A DNA stretch of 25,004 bases from Wukongarchaeum sp048886645 (GCA_048886645.1 JBHLKN010000021.1:1-25004), one strand, 5' to 3'. Counted from the stretch's first letter, positions 8,377 through 15,414 are shown. Numbers and translations are program-made. The notes: generated by a model from the sequence alone, not told the origin.

Positions 8377-8883
8377 TTATTCGAAGGATAAGCGGGTTAG
8401 TTCTCCTGTAAGTTTGTAGATTATTTCTCGTAATTCTTCACCGGTTGCAGGTATTTTATTACGATCTATGGAACGAATTCTTATTTTCAATTCTTCAGAA
8501 CCGTCTGGGACAAATATTTTGTTTATTCCGAGGATTTCTATGCCTGAAAGTAAACTTTCAATAACTCTCTGCACGTCTTTGGTATCTTCAACAACTCTAA
8601 TGTTTTTTTTAACCATGCTCTCTATTTTGTTGATAATCTTTCCTTTTGGACCTATTATGTTCATTATATCTTTTTCTTCAACTTTTAGAATCACGAAAGG
8701 ACCGACATCTACCGCACCGCCTATCGTGACATCTTTTAATGTGGGGAATTGTTCTTCTAACTTAACTACTGCTTTTGAAATTTCTACTTCTATGGGGGTA
8801 ATTTCCCCTCTTTCAAGTTTTGCCTGACAATCTTGACACAACAATCCGCTTTTTGCATCAAAGACGCAAATAGGTAACTTCAT
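8377..8883 (-). CDS. NusA-like KH-domain protein with N-terminal zinc knuckle
   Basis: A 168-residue protein conserved in archaea. The N terminus has C6, C16 and C19 (CVFD...CQDC), a likely metal-binding knuckle, followed by a helical linker. The KH RNA-binding GxxG loop (GPKG) falls at residues 78-81, and a second alpha/beta region with KH-like strands follows. Such proteins are usually called KH-domain or NusA-related transcription factors, and RNA binding is the only safe statement. It is convergent with aspS. The ATG at 8883 is the first residue before the conserved LPICVFD start. Confidence 0.8.
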   Translation of the reverse strand: MKLPICVFDAKSGLLCQDCQAKLERGEITPIEVEISKAVVKLEEQFPTLKDVTIGGAVDVGPFVILKVEEKDIMNIIGPKGKIINKIESMVKKNIRVVEDTKDVQRVIESLLSGIEILGINKIFVPDGSEELKIRIRSIDRNKIPATGEELREIIYKLTGELTRLSFE

Positions 8884-9223
8884 GAGTCCTTATCACTCCA
8901 ATACAAAAATACCTTGTCAATAACTACGTTTAAACGTGAAGATTTTCGCCCAGTTATGGATAATAATATTTGGTTTTTACCAAAAAGTTGATTCTATTAA
9001 GTCTTTCAAGTAATAATGGGCTACTGGTTTTTAAGATAGTTAGTAAATAGTAAGTAAAAAATGATAAAAAAATGAAACCTTTTGCTTTTTAGGTCTCACT
9101 CTGAATATGACTGCTAGTTATGCGGTTGTATTAATATTTTGTTAGATTGATTGTCCCTTCTTTTTAGGAATCTTCGCATCACTTAGGGGTAATTAGTTAG
9201 AGTTTTAAGAAAGGTTTAAATCT
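8884..9223. other. 340-bp gene-free region
   Basis: It lies between the 5' end of the KH gene and the 3' end of alba. No open frame longer than a few codons with a start was found on either strand. The stretch holds AT-rich runs, an AACGTTTAAACGT-like near-palindrome around 8920-8936 that may belong to the KH gene promoter, and no tRNA-like fold that I can see. A short RNA gene is possible but unsupported. Confidence 0.4.
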
Positions 9224-9517
9224 TTAGGACTTTCGCTTTAAAACTATTTCAATAGCGCTTGTGTTAATCTCGTTTCCTTCAGAGGTTTTTAGAATTTCTG
9301 TGCTTATTTTTATGTTTTTCACTTCAACATCTTTTAAAAACCTATTTCGGATAATTTCCGCCGTGTCCACTGCTTTTGAAATAGCGCGCCCTCTAGCCTT
9401 TAAGATCACTTGATCGCGTCCACCGTGAAATACCGTTAAAGAAGCAAGAACATAAGCCATAGTAGGTTTTCCCCCAACGTATACCACATCCTCTTCTCCT
9501 TGTTTACCGGGAGACAT
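9224..9517 (-). CDS. albA: Alba DNA/RNA-binding chromatin protein
   Basis: A 97-residue Alba-fold protein. The conserved VYVGGKPTMAYVLA strand-helix is at about 12-25, the basic loop and helix around LKARGRAISKAVDTAEI at about 40-56, and a C-terminal strand ends in EIVLKRKS. Alba dimers coat DNA and RNA in many archaea and help organise the chromosome. A perfect GGAGGT Shine-Dalgarno motif lies just before the ATG at 9517. The gene is divergent from the Lrp-like regulator across a 311-bp spacer with repeats. Confidence 0.94.
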   Translation of the reverse strand: MSPGKQGEEDVVYVGGKPTMAYVLASLTVFHGGRDQVILKARGRAISKAVDTAEIIRNRFLKDVEVKNIKISTEILKTSEGNEINTSAIEIVLKRKS

Positions 9518-9686
9518 TTATTGAACCTCCTAACTTCTTGTTTACCGTTTAAAAGCTTAAAATATAATTTTAAAACAACATAAATCCGAATAATTCTTAA
9601 ATATTTTCCCAAGAAGATGTCTATGACCTATTGCTATATTTTTTATAAAAGCACTATTTAACCTATAATATATATTTATTAAAAAC

Positions 9687-9713
9687 ACTTGACTTGATAA
9701 AAGTACTTGACTT
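9687..9713 (+). repeat. Paired ACTTGACTT direct repeats (possible operator)
   Basis: ACTTGACTT occurs at 9687-9695 and 9705-9713, an 18-bp period that is close to two helical turns. The second copy runs into the 8-bp palindrome ACTTAAGT (9710-9717). The position, between the divergent alba and regulator genes, is where an operator would lie. No binding protein is known from the sequence. Confidence 0.4.
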
Positions 9714-9726
9714 AAGTAAAATTTTT

Positions 9727-9774
9727 AACTACAAAAAATTATAACTACAAAAAATTATAACTACAAAAATTGGT
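9727..9774 (+). repeat. Three tandem 16-bp repeats
   Basis: AACTACAAAAAATTAT occurs twice exactly (9727-9742, 9743-9758), followed by a third diverged copy, AACTACAAAAATTGGT (9759-9774). The array ends just before a TTTAAAG element that may be the regulator's TATA box. It could be an operator array for the adjacent HTH/RAM regulator or a simple AT-rich slippage repeat. Confidence 0.6.
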
Positions 9775-9828
9775 TTAAAGCTTATTAGGAGATTGACATA
9801 ATAATTAAAATTTGGAGGTAAGAACGGT

Positions 9829-10314
9829 TTGTATAATGTAACCGAACGCCAGCTACATATTTTAAAAGGTCTCTTCGATAATGGGAAAATCATCCGCGTG
9901 TGTACGGTATCCAAAACCCAGGATCAACTTGCTGGGGAACTTAACATAAGCAGGCAAGCGTTAAGCGTCCATTTGAGAGCTTTAAAAGAGGCGGGATATC
10001 TGAGAACCGGGCGAGGATTTTTGGACTTAACAGAACAAGCTTTAAAAGCATTAGGGCATACTGGCGCGGAAGCCTTTATATTCATAAAAATTAACCCTCC
10101 AAGCAGAAAAACAGCCTATGACAGAATACAAAAACTAGGCGCCCTCCACCTCTACCGAGTGACAGGAGACATAGATTTAATTGCCCATGTAAATAGAGCA
10201 AATTTGGAGGAATTTCTCCGAAGCATCTCAGAAATAGAAGGAGTGCACGAAACAAGCGCGCACGTAATACTAAACAGAGTTGATAAATGGGGATCAAAAA
10301 AGGGAGAAGAATAA
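9829..10314 (+). CDS. Lrp/AsnC-like transcriptional regulator (HTH plus RAM domain)
   Basis: A 161-residue protein. Residues about 5-70 form a winged helix-turn-helix (TQDQLAGELNISRQALSVHLRALKEAGYL), and residues about 80-155 form an Lrp/RAM-like effector domain (HLYRVTGDIDLIAHV...SEIEGVHETSAHVIL). Such regulators form octamers or dimers that sense amino acids or other small ligands. The start is TTG 9829, because a GGAGGT motif ends 9 nt upstream and no in-frame ATG is near. It is divergent from alba and faces the direct repeats at 9687-9774, so autoregulation is plausible. L40e follows on the same strand after 88 bp. Confidence 0.85.
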   Translation: MYNVTERQLHILKGLFDNGKIIRVCTVSKTQDQLAGELNISRQALSVHLRALKEAGYLRTGRGFLDLTEQALKALGHTGAEAFIFIKINPPSRKTAYDRIQKLGALHLYRVTGDIDLIAHVNRANLEEFLRSISEIEGVHETSAHVILNRVDKWGSKKGEE

Positions 10315-10402
10315 AAAAACAAAAACATTTTTTAATTGAATAGAATAGAATAAAAAAAATAAATTAAAAAATATAGAGATAAAAAAAAAGAGGAGGATCA
10401 AC

Positions 10403-10561
10403 GTGCCAGTCGTAGACCCAGAAAAACGCGAAATCGCTAGAAAAGCCCTAATACACTCAAAAATTTGCAGGAAATGCTACGCAAGAAACCCTGTTACTGC
10501 CACAAGATGCAGGAGATGCAGAAGCCATCGCTTACGAATGAAAAAGACAAAAAGAAGTTAA
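10403..10561 (+). CDS. rpl40e: Ribosomal protein L40e
   Basis: A 52-residue basic protein starting with GTG at 10403, preceded by an AGGAGGA Shine-Dalgarno motif. Reading gives MPVVDPEKRE..., with four cysteines in CRKC and CRRC pairs forming one zinc ribbon and a basic tail ending KKTKRS. This is the archaeal L40e of the large ribosomal subunit, complete at the family's normal length. It is short enough to be missed by length-filtered gene finders. tRNA-Val lies 64 bp downstream on the same strand. Confidence 0.93.
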   Translation: MPVVDPEKREIARKALIHSKICRKCYARNPVTATRCRRCRSHRLRMKKTKRS

Positions 10562-10625
10562 AAAAACACTTCTAACCTTAATTTTTGTTACAAGATACAT
10601 AAATGTAGAATTTTTAAATTTACAG

Positions 10626-10700
10626 GGGCGAGTAGTCTAGCCCGGTTATGACATCACTCTCACGTGGTGAAGGTCCCCGGTTCGAATCCGGGCTCGCCCA
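10626..10700 (+). tRNA. tRNA-Val (anticodon CAC)
   Basis: A complete 75-nt cloverleaf. The acceptor stem GGGCGAG pairs with CTCGCCC, the D stem is GTC/GAC, and the anticodon stem TCACT/GGTGA closes the 7-nt loop CTCACGT with anticodon CAC. The variable loop is AGGTC, the T arm CCCGG-TTCGAAT-CCGGG, and the discriminator A is at 10700. CCA is not encoded and no intron is present. It reads GTG valine codons. A TTTAAAT-like element lies a short way upstream. Confidence 0.95.
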
Positions 10701-10813
10701 CTAAAAAGAAAGTTCCTAGAAGAATTTTTACAGATTTCTTACCACTTTTTTTCCATTTTCTTTGTTGTTATATTATTCAGTAAAATTAGAACTATTATTC
10801 AATAAAATACGAA

Positions 10814-10824
10814 ATATTTAAATA
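10814..10824 (+). promoter_or_regulatory. TATA box of the HTH/GyrI-like regulator
   Basis: ATATTTAAATA, with its centre about 26 nt before position 10845, seven bases ahead of the GTG start at 10852. This implies a near-leaderless transcript, a common archaeal arrangement. Confidence 0.5.
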
Positions 10825-10851
10825 GCGGGCTTAGAAGATATAATAGTAGAT

Positions 10852-11739
10852 GTGAGTTTGATCATGAGCGGCAAGAACAATGATTTAATATGGAAAACCC
10901 TGATCGAATCAGAAAAAGACATTGCAATCATTCTAGGATCTCTCGCTAATAAATTGAGACTCCGAATACTTACCTCTCTGCTTAAAGGATCTCTTGTTTT
11001 CAGCGAACTCCAGAAAATAACAGGTCTGGGCAAGACAGCACTAGCCCATCATCTAACAAAACTAGTGGAGACAGGTCTCATAAAACACACAGCCCGAGGT
11101 CGTTACGAACTAAGATCCGATAGTGTTGAACTTTTAAACGCTATAGGTGCTACTTATGCTACTTCACAAAGACGACAAAAACTCGAAGCCGCGAAAAGAG
11201 CAGACCACATCCAACGAATACATACTGCGAGGAGTATGGGATCAACCATGAAAGAATTTGAGGTTCATATAGTAAAACTTGAACCAATTCGGGTGGCTAG
11301 TGTCAGAGCTATCAGCAAGACACCAGAAAATGATTCATGGGAGAAAATGCGAGCATGGGCAGAACCCAAGGGACTGCTCGATGACCTCGAAAAACACCCA
11401 GTATTCGGTTTCAACAATCCTGATCCTTCACCCGACTGCGAGGAGTATGGCTACGAATTCTGGATAAGTGTCGATCCAGACATCGAGCCTGAAGGCGAGA
11501 TCGAGATCAAAGATTTCGAAGGTGGTCTCTACGCTGTCACTACATGCAATCTATACCAGGAGATTAACTCAGAGTTTTTCCTTAAGTATGGCTACTTAGA
11601 GAGTTGGAAAAAGCTCGTTGACTGGGTAAAATCTAGTAAATACAAGATGGGAAAACATCAGTGCTTAGAGAAAGCCCACGACCCACGAGCATCTGAAGAA
11701 GACCTTATATTAGACCTATATGTGCCAATCGAAGAATAA
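10852..11739 (+). CDS. ArsR-like HTH regulator fused to a GyrI-like effector domain
   Basis: A 295-residue protein. Residues about 25-95 form a winged HTH (LANKLRLRILTSLLKG...TGLGKTALAHHLTKLVE). Residues about 125-295 look like the GyrI-like / AraC effector-binding fold (FEVHIVKLEPIRVASVRA at its start and a YGYEFWISVDPD strand), which binds small molecules or drugs. A one-component transcription regulator is therefore likely. Start is GTG 10852 or ATG 10864. The gene uses many CGA, ATC and CTC codons, unlike neighbours that favour AGG/AGA and ATT, which hints at transfer. A small damaged ORF follows 29 bp downstream. Confidence 0.8.
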   Translation: MSLIMSGKNNDLIWKTLIESEKDIAIILGSLANKLRLRILTSLLKGSLVFSELQKITGLGKTALAHHLTKLVETGLIKHTARGRYELRSDSVELLNAIGATYATSQRRQKLEAAKRADHIQRIHTARSMGSTMKEFEVHIVKLEPIRVASVRAISKTPENDSWEKMRAWAEPKGLLDDLEKHPVFGFNNPDPSPDCEEYGYEFWISVDPDIEPEGEIEIKDFEGGLYAVTTCNLYQEINSEFFLKYGYLESWKKLVDWVKSSKYKMGKHQCLEKAHDPRASEEDLILDLYVPIEE

Positions 11740-11768
11740 AATCATTAAAGACGAGGAGAGTTAGAGAA

Positions 11769-11998
11769 ATGCAAGAATCATTAAATAAATGTGGGTTCGA
11801 TCATGATCACTGCCCACTACTTCGGTTTATAAAGGAACAAGCGAAGATCGAGGAAGACTCGTCCTTTGCCAAAGAAGAAATACTTGTATTTTCTGGATTA
11901 ACTGATAACGATACTCAAGTCAAGCAAATAAGGCTGAAAAAAAGAAACTTGCTAATGATATGTATATTATGATGCCACCCTCATATAGGAGATGGTAG
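11769..11998 (+). pseudogene. Small ORF frameshifted by a 5-bp tandem duplication
   Basis: The ATG at 11769, behind a GAGGAG motif, opens a frame that ends as a 67-residue protein at 11972. At 11915-11924 the sequence TCAAG is repeated in tandem. Removing one copy joins the first 50 residues (ending TDNDTQ) to a different frame reading ANKAEKKKLANDMYIMM and ending at TAG 11996-11998, for 74 residues with a natural amphipathic tail. This suggests a recent duplication broke a small real gene. I do not recognise the family. It carries CGFDHDHCPL, a Cys/His-rich start. It sits downstream of the HTH/GyrI regulator and could be its operon partner. A functional 67-residue form is also possible. Confidence 0.5.
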
Positions 11999-12028
11999 GA
12001 AGAGAGCTTTACTCGCTCTTCTTACTAC
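11995..12028 (+). terminator. Hairpin with pyrimidine-rich tail (likely terminator)
   Basis: The left arm GTAGGAAGAGAGC pairs with the right arm GCTCTTCTTACTAC, with one mismatch and one bulge, around the 7-nt loop TTTACTC. It is followed by TCTCTTCTTTTATT. It directly follows the restored stop of the small ORF and could end that transcript and shield it from the pseudogene beyond. Confidence 0.45.
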
Positions 12029-12037
12029 TCTCTTCTT

Positions 12038-12672
12038 TTATTCAACAGCTTTTAAGACTTTAGCAAGGAATACTTCTTCAGGAGCTGCACTTACAATATC
12101 GACTTTTTCATTTATAATCGTTCTAGGAATACCCGTCACTTGATACTTTATAGCAAGATCCATAAACTATTAAGCTTCAATCATATCAGCTGTTATATTT
12201 TTATTCACCATTGCAAACTTATGAGCCATATGCACCGCCTTAGGGCAATACGGGCATGTGGTTAATGTGAAGACTTGTATGTGAACTGATTTATCAATTT
12301 CTTTGAGCTTTTTTAAAGTGTCCATGGTTAATTATAAATCGCCTGTTAAAGCGTCTACTATGTCTTCTACTAAAGTATCGAACTCAAAACCTCCAGGTAA
12401 TCAGAAATATCTTACGTTGTATTCTCGGTTTTCTCCGTGTATGAGGATGGTTGGGTTTTACCTATTCTGTATTTTTTGACTTCCTCTGTTTCTGTTTCGA
12501 ACTCATATTTTTCTACAACTATCTTGGATGACATTTGAGCTAATAAATCGACGATTTGTATTGTCTCGTTGCATATTAAGCAATGGTCTTTTGTCACGAA
12601 TACCTTGAGTTTTACTGGTTTTTTCATCTTTTTGAGTAGTTCTTCGGTGTGTTTTTTTGTTTGTTCATCCAT
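12038..12672 (-). pseudogene. Protein disulfide oxidoreductase (PDO, double thioredoxin/glutaredoxin fold), broken
   Basis: Read from ATG 12672, the first half (MDEQTKKHTEELLKKM...) carries the N-terminal redox site in DHCLICN. A one-base shift near 12440 is needed to continue into IHGENREYNVRYF. An in-frame TGA follows (12401-12403), then LPGGFEFDTLVEDIVDAL, a TAA (12332-12334), MDTLKKLKEIDKSV, the second site TCPYCPKAVHMAHKFA, a double stop TAA-TAG (12167-12172), and YQVTGIPRTIIN to the natural end at 12038. The about 211 codons match a full two-domain archaeal PDO, which makes and shuffles disulfides in cytoplasmic proteins of thermophiles. One frameshift plus four stop codons means it is dead as a full-length enzyme. 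An intact paralogue elsewhere is likely. Confidence 0.88.
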
Positions 12673-12794
12673 TTCAAAGACTATTTTATAACTTCGAAAA
12701 GAATTTTTGAAGTAAGTGTTGTGGTTGATGTGGGAGATTATTATGTTTTTAAATTCTTTTATTTTAATGCAAGGCAAGGTTATTTTTTAAACAC

Positions 12795-12804
12795 TTTAAA
12801 TATG
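12795..12804 (+). promoter_or_regulatory. TATA box of the cytosine methyltransferase gene
   Basis: TTTAAATATG, centred about 42 nt upstream of ATG 12842, with a GGGGTGA Shine-Dalgarno-like motif at 12825-12831 between them. Inferred from spacing. Confidence 0.45.
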
Positions 12805-12841
12805 TGAGGATTTTATTGTTTAATAGGGGTGAAGAAGAGAG

Positions 12842-13804
12842 ATGCTTAAGTTTTGTGATCTTTTTTGTGGTGCTGGTGGTTTTTCGCTTGGTTTTAAGCA
12901 GGCGGGTTTTGAAGGTTTGTTAGCAGTTGATATCTTTGCCCCGGTATTGGAGACGTATTCTTTTAATCTTCCTAGGTTTCCTGTTTTAGTTCGGGATATT
13001 AGGGGGTTACATTCTTTCGAGATTTTAGATGAATATGGATTTCCTGACATTGTTATTGCTAGTCCTCCTTGTGAGCCTTTTAGTGCTGCCAATAAGAGGC
13101 GTATGAAGCGGCAGCTTGATAGGTTGTTTCTTGATGAATTAGGGGGTTTGGTTCTTGAGGCTGTTAGGTTGATTGGGGATTTAGAGCCAAAGGTTTTTAT
13201 TTTAGAGAATGTGGTACCTTTGGCTTCTCCTAAGTTGAAAGAGGCTTTGAAAAAGGAACTTTTAAGAGTAGGATTTCCCAATGTTTTCTTTAATGTGCTT
13301 TATGCTGAGGATTTTGGTACTCCATCGAAGAGAATGAGGCTTTTTATTTCCAATATCAGGCTTAATATAAAGACATTAGCAAGGAAACCTATAACTGTTG
13401 TTAAGGCGATTGATGATCTTCCTGATCCTGAATCTTTGCATGCTGTTGCTAATCATGATTTTTGGGAACCTATGAAAGTACACAAAAAAAAGAAGGTGTA
13501 TAATATAAGGTGGGGGGATGGTTTAACGTTTTTTCAAGGAGCTTCTGGTAAAGGTTTGAAAAATTGGATAAGGCTACATCCATATAAGCTTGCTCCTACT
13601 GTTTTAGGTAAAAGTAGGTTTATTCACCCCTTTTGGAACCGCCTTTTAACTGTAAGGGAACATGCGCGGCTTATGGGATTTCCTGATGATTTTGTATTTT
13701 TTGGCGGAAGAGGTCTTCAGTTTGATCAAGTGGGTGAAGCTGTTCCACCACCTTTGGCTAGGGCTATAGCAGAATATGTTAAATTTTATATCAAAAATAG
13801 TTGA
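12842..13804 (+). CDS. DNA (cytosine-5-)-methyltransferase, solitary
   Basis: A 320-residue enzyme with the C5-methyltransferase motifs in order: motif I FCGAGGFSLGF (8-18, AdoMet binding), motif IV SPPCEPFS (74-81) with catalytic Cys77, motif VI ENV (122-124), motif VIII around TPSKRMRLF, a short target-recognition region, then LTVREHARLMGFPDDF (IX) and QVGEAVPPPLA (X). It transfers methyl groups to C5 of cytosine in a specific DNA sequence, and the target cannot be read. All key residues are intact. No restriction endonuclease, specificity subunit or Vsr nuclease lies nearby, so it may be a solitary (epigenetic or orphan) enzyme. It is convergent with the DUF2122 gene, 10 bp away. Confidence 0.93.
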   Translation: MLKFCDLFCGAGGFSLGFKQAGFEGLLAVDIFAPVLETYSFNLPRFPVLVRDIRGLHSFEILDEYGFPDIVIASPPCEPFSAANKRRMKRQLDRLFLDELGGLVLEAVRLIGDLEPKVFILENVVPLASPKLKEALKKELLRVGFPNVFFNVLYAEDFGTPSKRMRLFISNIRLNIKTLARKPITVVKAIDDLPDPESLHAVANHDFWEPMKVHKKKKVYNIRWGDGLTFFQGASGKGLKNWIRLHPYKLAPTVLGKSRFIHPFWNRLLTVREHARLMGFPDDFVFFGGRGLQFDQVGEAVPPPLARAIAEYVKFYIKNS

Positions 13805-13814
13805 AAGCTGGATC

Positions 13815-14300
13815 TTAGGTATTGTTTGTTTCTTGGGTTTTGAGGTGATTGTGTAGCTGGAATAGGGCTATAGTGGCTACTCCTAAGGTTCCTATGTCTC
13901 CGGGTAAGTCGAGGTACACTGATAGACCTTGTGCAAGCTCTTTTCTTGTTAATCCTGAGAGAGTACCTCCGAAAATTAGGAAAACTATTCCGTTTTTTGC
14001 TTTTTCGACTGATTCTTCCGGCGAAAACACGCGTTCAGCGTGGGTTTTTGGCGCAAACATGTATAAAAAGACAGGTTTTAAGAGTTCTATAGCGTCGCTT
14101 AAATCTGCCAAAAATAAGAGGTTTTTTCCTTGTTTGAAGGCGAGTTTTTGGGCTTCGGGAACTCCGGCCATGGCTGCGGAGCCAGAGGCTTTTGTTACGA
14201 CGACATTATCGAAGTCTAGTCCATAGCATGCTCTAGCGAAAAGGTCTACTATTCTTGCAGAACCAATGTTGTGGAGGATTATAAAAAAATTATTTTTCAT
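13815..14300 (-). CDS. DUF2122 / COG4080 SPOUT-like protein
   Basis: A 161-residue archaeal protein with an N-terminal strand and helix (LHNIGSARIVDLFARA), the segment VVVTKASGSAAMAGVPEAQ, and a C-terminal segment FGGTLSGLTRKELAQGL...LPGDIGTLGVATIALFQL. The C-terminal pattern is like the knotted cofactor pocket of SPOUT RNA methyltransferases, and the family has been labelled both SpoU-like methylase and RecB-family nuclease. RNA methylation is my preferred guess but is not proven. Its ATG (14300) lies inside the 3' end of the MoaD-like ORF, an 11-nt overlap that implies translational coupling on one transcript with SRP19. Confidence 0.7.
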   Translation of the reverse strand: MKNNFFIILHNIGSARIVDLFARACYGLDFDNVVVTKASGSAAMAGVPEAQKLAFKQGKNLLFLADLSDAIELLKPVFLYMFAPKTHAERVFSPEESVEKAKNGIVFLIFGGTLSGLTRKELAQGLSVYLDLPGDIGTLGVATIALFQLHNHLKTQETNNT

Positions 14301-14475
14301 GGGAAAAACACCGTGATTCTGCGTTTTTAGGGTTCAAAAACTCTTTTAAATTGTTGCCATAATTTATTAAAAACTCTTTAATTATATCGCCTACTGTTTC
14401 TCCTTCCAAAGTTAAGCTTTTTTTCTTCATTCTGTCTAAAAAAGGGCCTAATAAGCGTATGGAAATTTTTACGAT
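14290..14475 (-). pseudogene. Truncated MoaD/ThiS-like sulfur-carrier ORF without a standard start codon
   Basis: An open frame on the minus strand reads IVKISIRLLGPFLDRMKKK, then LTLEGETVGDIIKEFL and NYGNNLKEFLNP, which is the N-terminal half of a MoaD/ThiS beta-grasp protein. The frame is closed by a TGA at 14484-14482, and no ATG, GTG or TTG precedes the conserved strand. An AGGTGAT Shine-Dalgarno motif sits 5 nt before ATC 14475, so ATC may be the start. Alternatively ATG 14487 once started it and a frameshift broke it. The second half of the fold and the C-terminal Gly-Gly needed for thiocarboxylate chemistry are missing, so it should not act as a sulfur carrier. It is about 62 residues long, versus about 75-95 in the family. 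Confidence 0.65.
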
Positions 14476-14521
14476 GAAACATCACCTTTAATTTTAATTT
14501 TTTCTTTTTAGGATTTTCTTT

Positions 14522-14887
14522 TCATCTTTTTTTCTTTTTTCTTGCTTTTTCTTCTTTAGCTTTTTCTTGCTTTTTCTTCATCATGTATTCATGAACTATC
14601 CGTAAGCTTTTTGCTAAATTTTTAAGAAGTTGTGTTTTTGATAAGTCTTGTTTTTTTATAATTAGCCTTCCACGCATTTCCCACCATAATCGAGGGTAAG
14701 CAGCAGAATCTACTTTTGAATCTAAACCGATTCTTTTAGCCGCTATTGCTAACATTTCTATAGTGGGTCCTTCTACAGCAAATTTTTTAGGAATGCGTCT
14801 TCCTTGTGCTCTGCTCAGATTTTTATCGAAATATTCAGGATAAAAAACATAGTACTCTCCCTTACGCAGGTTAATTTCATCAGGCAT
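14522..14887 (-). CDS. srp19: Signal recognition particle protein SRP19
   Basis: A 121-residue protein with the SRP19 signatures: VFYPEYFDKNLSRAQGRRIPK near the N terminus, AVEGPTIEMLAIAA, and YPRLWWEMRGRLII. SRP19 binds helices 6 and 8 of 7S RNA and prepares it for SRP54 in membrane targeting. The C terminus is a long Lys/Glu-rich tail, a common archaeal extension. A GGAGGT motif precedes the ATG at 14887. It is the first gene of a leftward cluster with the MoaD-like remnant and the DUF2122 gene, and is divergent from hypA. Confidence 0.93.
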   Translation of the reverse strand: MPDEINLRKGEYYVFYPEYFDKNLSRAQGRRIPKKFAVEGPTIEMLAIAAKRIGLDSKVDSAAYPRLWWEMRGRLIIKKQDLSKTQLLKNLAKSLRIVHEYMMKKKQEKAKEEKARKKKKR

Positions 14888-15013
14888 TTTTCTAATAAAC
14901 CTCCAAAAATTTTAAACAAACAGCCATATAAAAGAGAAATGCGATGCTATATATTTGACTTTAACCTTGTATTTAAAATTAAAAGTTTGTTATTAGATAA
15001 GGGTGGAATATTA

Positions 15014-15397
15014 TTGCATGAATTTAGCACTGCTCAAACTATTTTCAACACGGTTATAGAAGTTGCGAAAGAAAATAACGGGAAAAAAGTAGAGAGGATA
15101 GTCGTAGAGGTAGGAGAATTCGCTTTACTTAACACGGATCAAGTTACATTTTGGCTCGAAGTTCTGGGTGAGAAAACCATAGCTGAAGGTATGAAAGTTG
15201 AATTTGTGAAAATCCCAGGTAAAATTAGGTGTGAAAAATGTGGTTATAACGGAACTGTAAAGTCCCCTACCGAAGAAGATATAGCGCTTCATACTTTAGT
15301 TGAGCCGAGTTTTTCATGTCCTAAATGTGAAAGTAAGTTTACAGAGATTTTAGCGGGAAGAGAAGTGATTTTGAAAAACGTAATTATAACAAAGTGA
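15014..15397 (+). CDS. hypA: HypA, [NiFe]-hydrogenase nickel insertion protein
   Basis: A 127-residue protein starting at TTG 15014 (TTG-CAT-GAA, read as MHEFSTAQTIF). The N-terminal Met-His-Glu is the nickel-binding site of HypA, so homology fixes this start, and a GGGTGG motif lies 7 nt upstream. The open frame continues far upstream, but that part has no HypA similarity. The zinc domain has CEKC and CPKC pairs, joined by the archaeal-style insert KSPTEEDIALHTL. HypA delivers nickel to [NiFe]-hydrogenase, so the organism probably has one, although no hydrogenase or other hyp gene is in the window. The lipA start lies 18 bp past the stop. Confidence 0.92.
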   Translation: MHEFSTAQTIFNTVIEVAKENNGKKVERIVVEVGEFALLNTDQVTFWLEVLGEKTIAEGMKVEFVKIPGKIRCEKCGYNGTVKSPTEEDIALHTLVEPSFSCPKCESKFTEILAGREVILKNVIITK

Positions 15398-15414
15398 TTT
15401 TTTGGTGGGTTTTA

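Noticed and set aside
9050..9120. Possible box C/D small RNA in the gene-free region, from an ATGATAA motif and a CTGA motif about 45 nt apart on the plus strand
   Set aside because: The C box deviates from RTGATGA, no clear C'/D' pair or terminal stem was found, and such short motifs are common in AT-rich DNA.
12401..12403. TGA in the oxidoreductase remnant read as selenocysteine or pyrrolysine
   Set aside because: It replaces a residue that is normally glycine, and the same reading also needs a frameshift and three other stop codons, so decay is the simpler explanation.
14804..15013. Upstream extension of the hypA frame by 70 codons to ATG 14804
   Set aside because: The extension overlaps the srp19 start and promoter on the other strand, has no HypA similarity, and would bury the essential N-terminal Met-His-Glu nickel site.
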